Source of the DNA: Pseudomaricurvus alkylphenolicus
GTDB lineage: Bacteria > Pseudomonadota > Gammaproteobacteria > Pseudomonadales > Cellvibrionaceae
Assembly (NCBI RefSeq): GCF_011683955.1
Contig: NZ_JAAQPI010000010.1
Span: 62,001 to 126,000 of the forward strand
Reading direction: 5' to 3'
DNA: 64,000 nucleotides
Shown here: positions 63,023 through 64,000 of the stretch, one piece after another
How positions within the stretch are numbered: position 1 is the first letter of the stretch
Layout of the letters: every line of letters begins with the position of its first letter
Position numbers and translations under genes: made by a program
The notes under the pieces: generated by a model
Told to the model about the DNA's origin: nothing
What the model saw: only the letters and a program-made list of their open reading frames with translations
Databases searched by the model: none

Positions 63023-63055
63023 CGAGTAGTGGTAATTACAATTCTTGGTGTTGTA
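63023..63055 (+). promoter_or_regulatory. ECF-type promoter motif, copy 3 (second TonB receptor)
   Basis: CGAGTAGTGGT at 63023-63033, 13 bp, GGTGTTGTA at 63047-63055, 81 bp before the receptor start. It sits in an AT-rich 278-bp gap with no other feature seen. Confidence 0.8.
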
Positions 63056-63136
63056 GTTATTGAAGACAAAAAGAAAGTCAGTTCAAGATCAGAAAAATCG
63101 TTGTTTTGTGAGAGTCTATTGAGAGGGTAGGATGTG

Positions 63137-64000
63137 ATGGTTCATTTTAATAAAAGTAAATTGGTATTGGGTCTTTTTACATCTATTAGTTCATTGGCGA
63201 CAATGAGTCTGGATGTTAACGCTGCATCAAGAAGCTCAGTGCTAGAGGAAGTTATAGTTACGGCTCAAAAACGTGAACAGAATTCCCAGGATGTGGGTAT
63301 CGCGATAAGTGCTATGAGCGGTGAGCAGATGGAAGCACTGGGATTTAGCGAAACAACGGACGTCATCAACTTCACTTCCGGAGTCAACTTCACGGGGTCG
63401 ACGGCAGGACAACACAAGATGTTCAACATCCGCGGTGTTGCTCAACAGGACTACAATGATACTTCAGAGTCACCTAATGCTGTATATATTGACGAAACCT
63501 ACTTGGCAGCCACCTACCTCCAGCGGTTTGGTATGTTCGACATGGAGCGTGTTGAAGTCCTTAAGGGGCCGCAGGGTACGCTGTTTGGACGAAATGCGAC
63601 CGGGGGACTCGGTCACTTCATTACCAATAAACCGACCGACGTCTTCGAAGCGAAGTTAAGCGTAGGGTACGGATCATACAATGAATCCAAATTGGAAGGA
63701 TCGGTAAGCGGCAGTATCAGCGATAATCTGAAAGGTCGCTTCGCAATGATGTATGAAGGCCATGACCCCATCTACAAAAATGACTTTCCGGGCGCGGACG
63801 ATACCTGGGATGAGGATACCTGGGGGATCCGAGCTCACTTGGAGTGGGACATAAGCGACGATGTGACGGCTCTTTTTACGCTTCATCGCGGACGGGAAGA
63901 GATTTCATCCGCACACTATCAGAGTTTTCCCAGTATCGCCGTATTCGATGAGCATGGGAATCAGATAGAAGCTTATCGTCTTCCTGAAGGCTCTACTGAG
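63137..64000 (+). CDS. TonB-dependent receptor without STN domain, 3' partial
   Basis: The first 288 codons are visible and the frame is open at the window edge. After a signal peptide (LVLGLFTSISSLATMSLDVNA) the protein goes directly to LEEVIVTAQKREQNSQDVG and the plug, with no STN domain. From there it is nearly the same as the receptor at 58420: FNIRGVAQQDYND, KGPQGTLFGRNATGG and, further on, SSAHYQSFPSIAVFDEHGNQ are shared. It is thus a recent paralogue. ATG 63137 follows AGAGGGTAGG. It is likely controlled by the ECF sigma factor through promoter copy 3 and should import the same or a related ligand without signalling. Confidence 0.93.
   Translation, partial: MVHFNKSKLVLGLFTSISSLATMSLDVNAASRSSVLEEVIVTAQKREQNSQDVGIAISAMSGEQMEALGFSETTDVINFTSGVNFTGSTAGQHKMFNIRGVAQQDYNDTSESPNAVYIDETYLAATYLQRFGMFDMERVEVLKGPQGTLFGRNATGGLGHFITNKPTDVFEAKLSVGYGSYNESKLEGSVSGSISDNLKGRFAMMYEGHDPIYKNDFPGADDTWDEDTWGIRAHLEWDISDDVTALFTLHRGREEISSAHYQSFPSIAVFDEHGNQIEAYRLPEGSTE

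Noticed and set aside
1-64000. tRNA, rRNA, CRISPR arrays, phage or IS transposase genes
   Set aside because: None was recognised on reading both strands; short structured RNAs without clear signatures could be missed by eye.

Overview
The window looks like chromosomal DNA of a marine-type gammaproteobacterium. It has a homodimeric AceE-type pyruvate dehydrogenase, a long-form IlvD, several TonB-dependent receptors, an ECF sigma/FecR pair and a PurU-FolD-sarcosine oxidase cluster, at moderately high GC. A cellvibrionid or halieid relative is plausible but cannot be proved from the sequence alone. No rRNA, tRNA, CRISPR array, integrase or transposase was seen.

Region 1 (1-48.4 kb) is a large catabolic district. 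Five transcription units carry the same 14-bp palindrome, TGACC-N4-GGTCA, in or beside their promoters; six perfect copies were found. The units are: thiolase / multifunctional FadB-like protein / SMP-30 hydrolase (4.3-8.7 kb); a leftward operon of beta-transaminase-like class III aminotransferase, enolase-superfamily enzyme, SDR, BKACE, threonine dehydratase, OCD-family enzyme, VOC protein and leucyl aminopeptidase (18.7-10.6 kb); a rightward operon of C45 acyltransferase/peptidase, proline iminopeptidase, two transporters, a hydroxyacid dehydrogenase and an AONS-family PLP enzyme (19.0-25.4 kb); an SDR with an NTF2-like protein (25.6-26.9 kb); and a divergent pair at 33.2 kb, with a TonB receptor plus CPBP protease leftward and a ten-gene run rightward (aceE, aceF, ilvD, CehA/McbA hydrolase, C45 enzyme, CPBP protease, binding protein, serine dehydratase, GDSL hydrolase, acyl-CoA dehydrogenase). 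A TetR repressor gene at 3.4 kb is the obvious candidate to bind the palindrome. Taken together the genes suggest uptake of an amino-acid-containing or peptide-like compound, peptide/amide cleavage, transamination to a beta-keto acid, BKACE cleavage and beta-oxidation. The substrate itself is unknown.

Inside this district, an AT-rich RidA-threonine dehydratase pair (8.9-10.4 kb) lies between two imperfect 30-bp direct repeats and next to a truncated TSUP transporter gene. This looks like a later insertion. A roughly 0.94-kb non-coding stretch (28.7-29.7 kb) is filled with REP-like hairpins.

Region 2 (48.4-56.5 kb) is a one-carbon cluster: an IclR regulator divergent from purU-folD-soxB-soxD-soxA-soxG. 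It would oxidise an N-methylated amino acid and carry the methyl carbon through methylene-THF to formate. A 15-bp perfect inverted repeat lies in the shared promoter region. The SoxD subunit lacks the usual zinc cysteines.

Region 3 (56.5-64 kb) is a more AT-rich cell-surface signalling and uptake module: ECF sigma factor, FecR anti-sigma protein, TonB receptor with an STN signalling domain, an orphan STN protein, an Old Yellow Enzyme and a second, STN-less TonB receptor that runs off the window. The sequence CGAGTAGTGGT-N13-GGTGTTGTA occurs three times with identical spacing, upstream of the sigma gene, the orphan STN gene and the second receptor. It is probably the promoter of this sigma factor.
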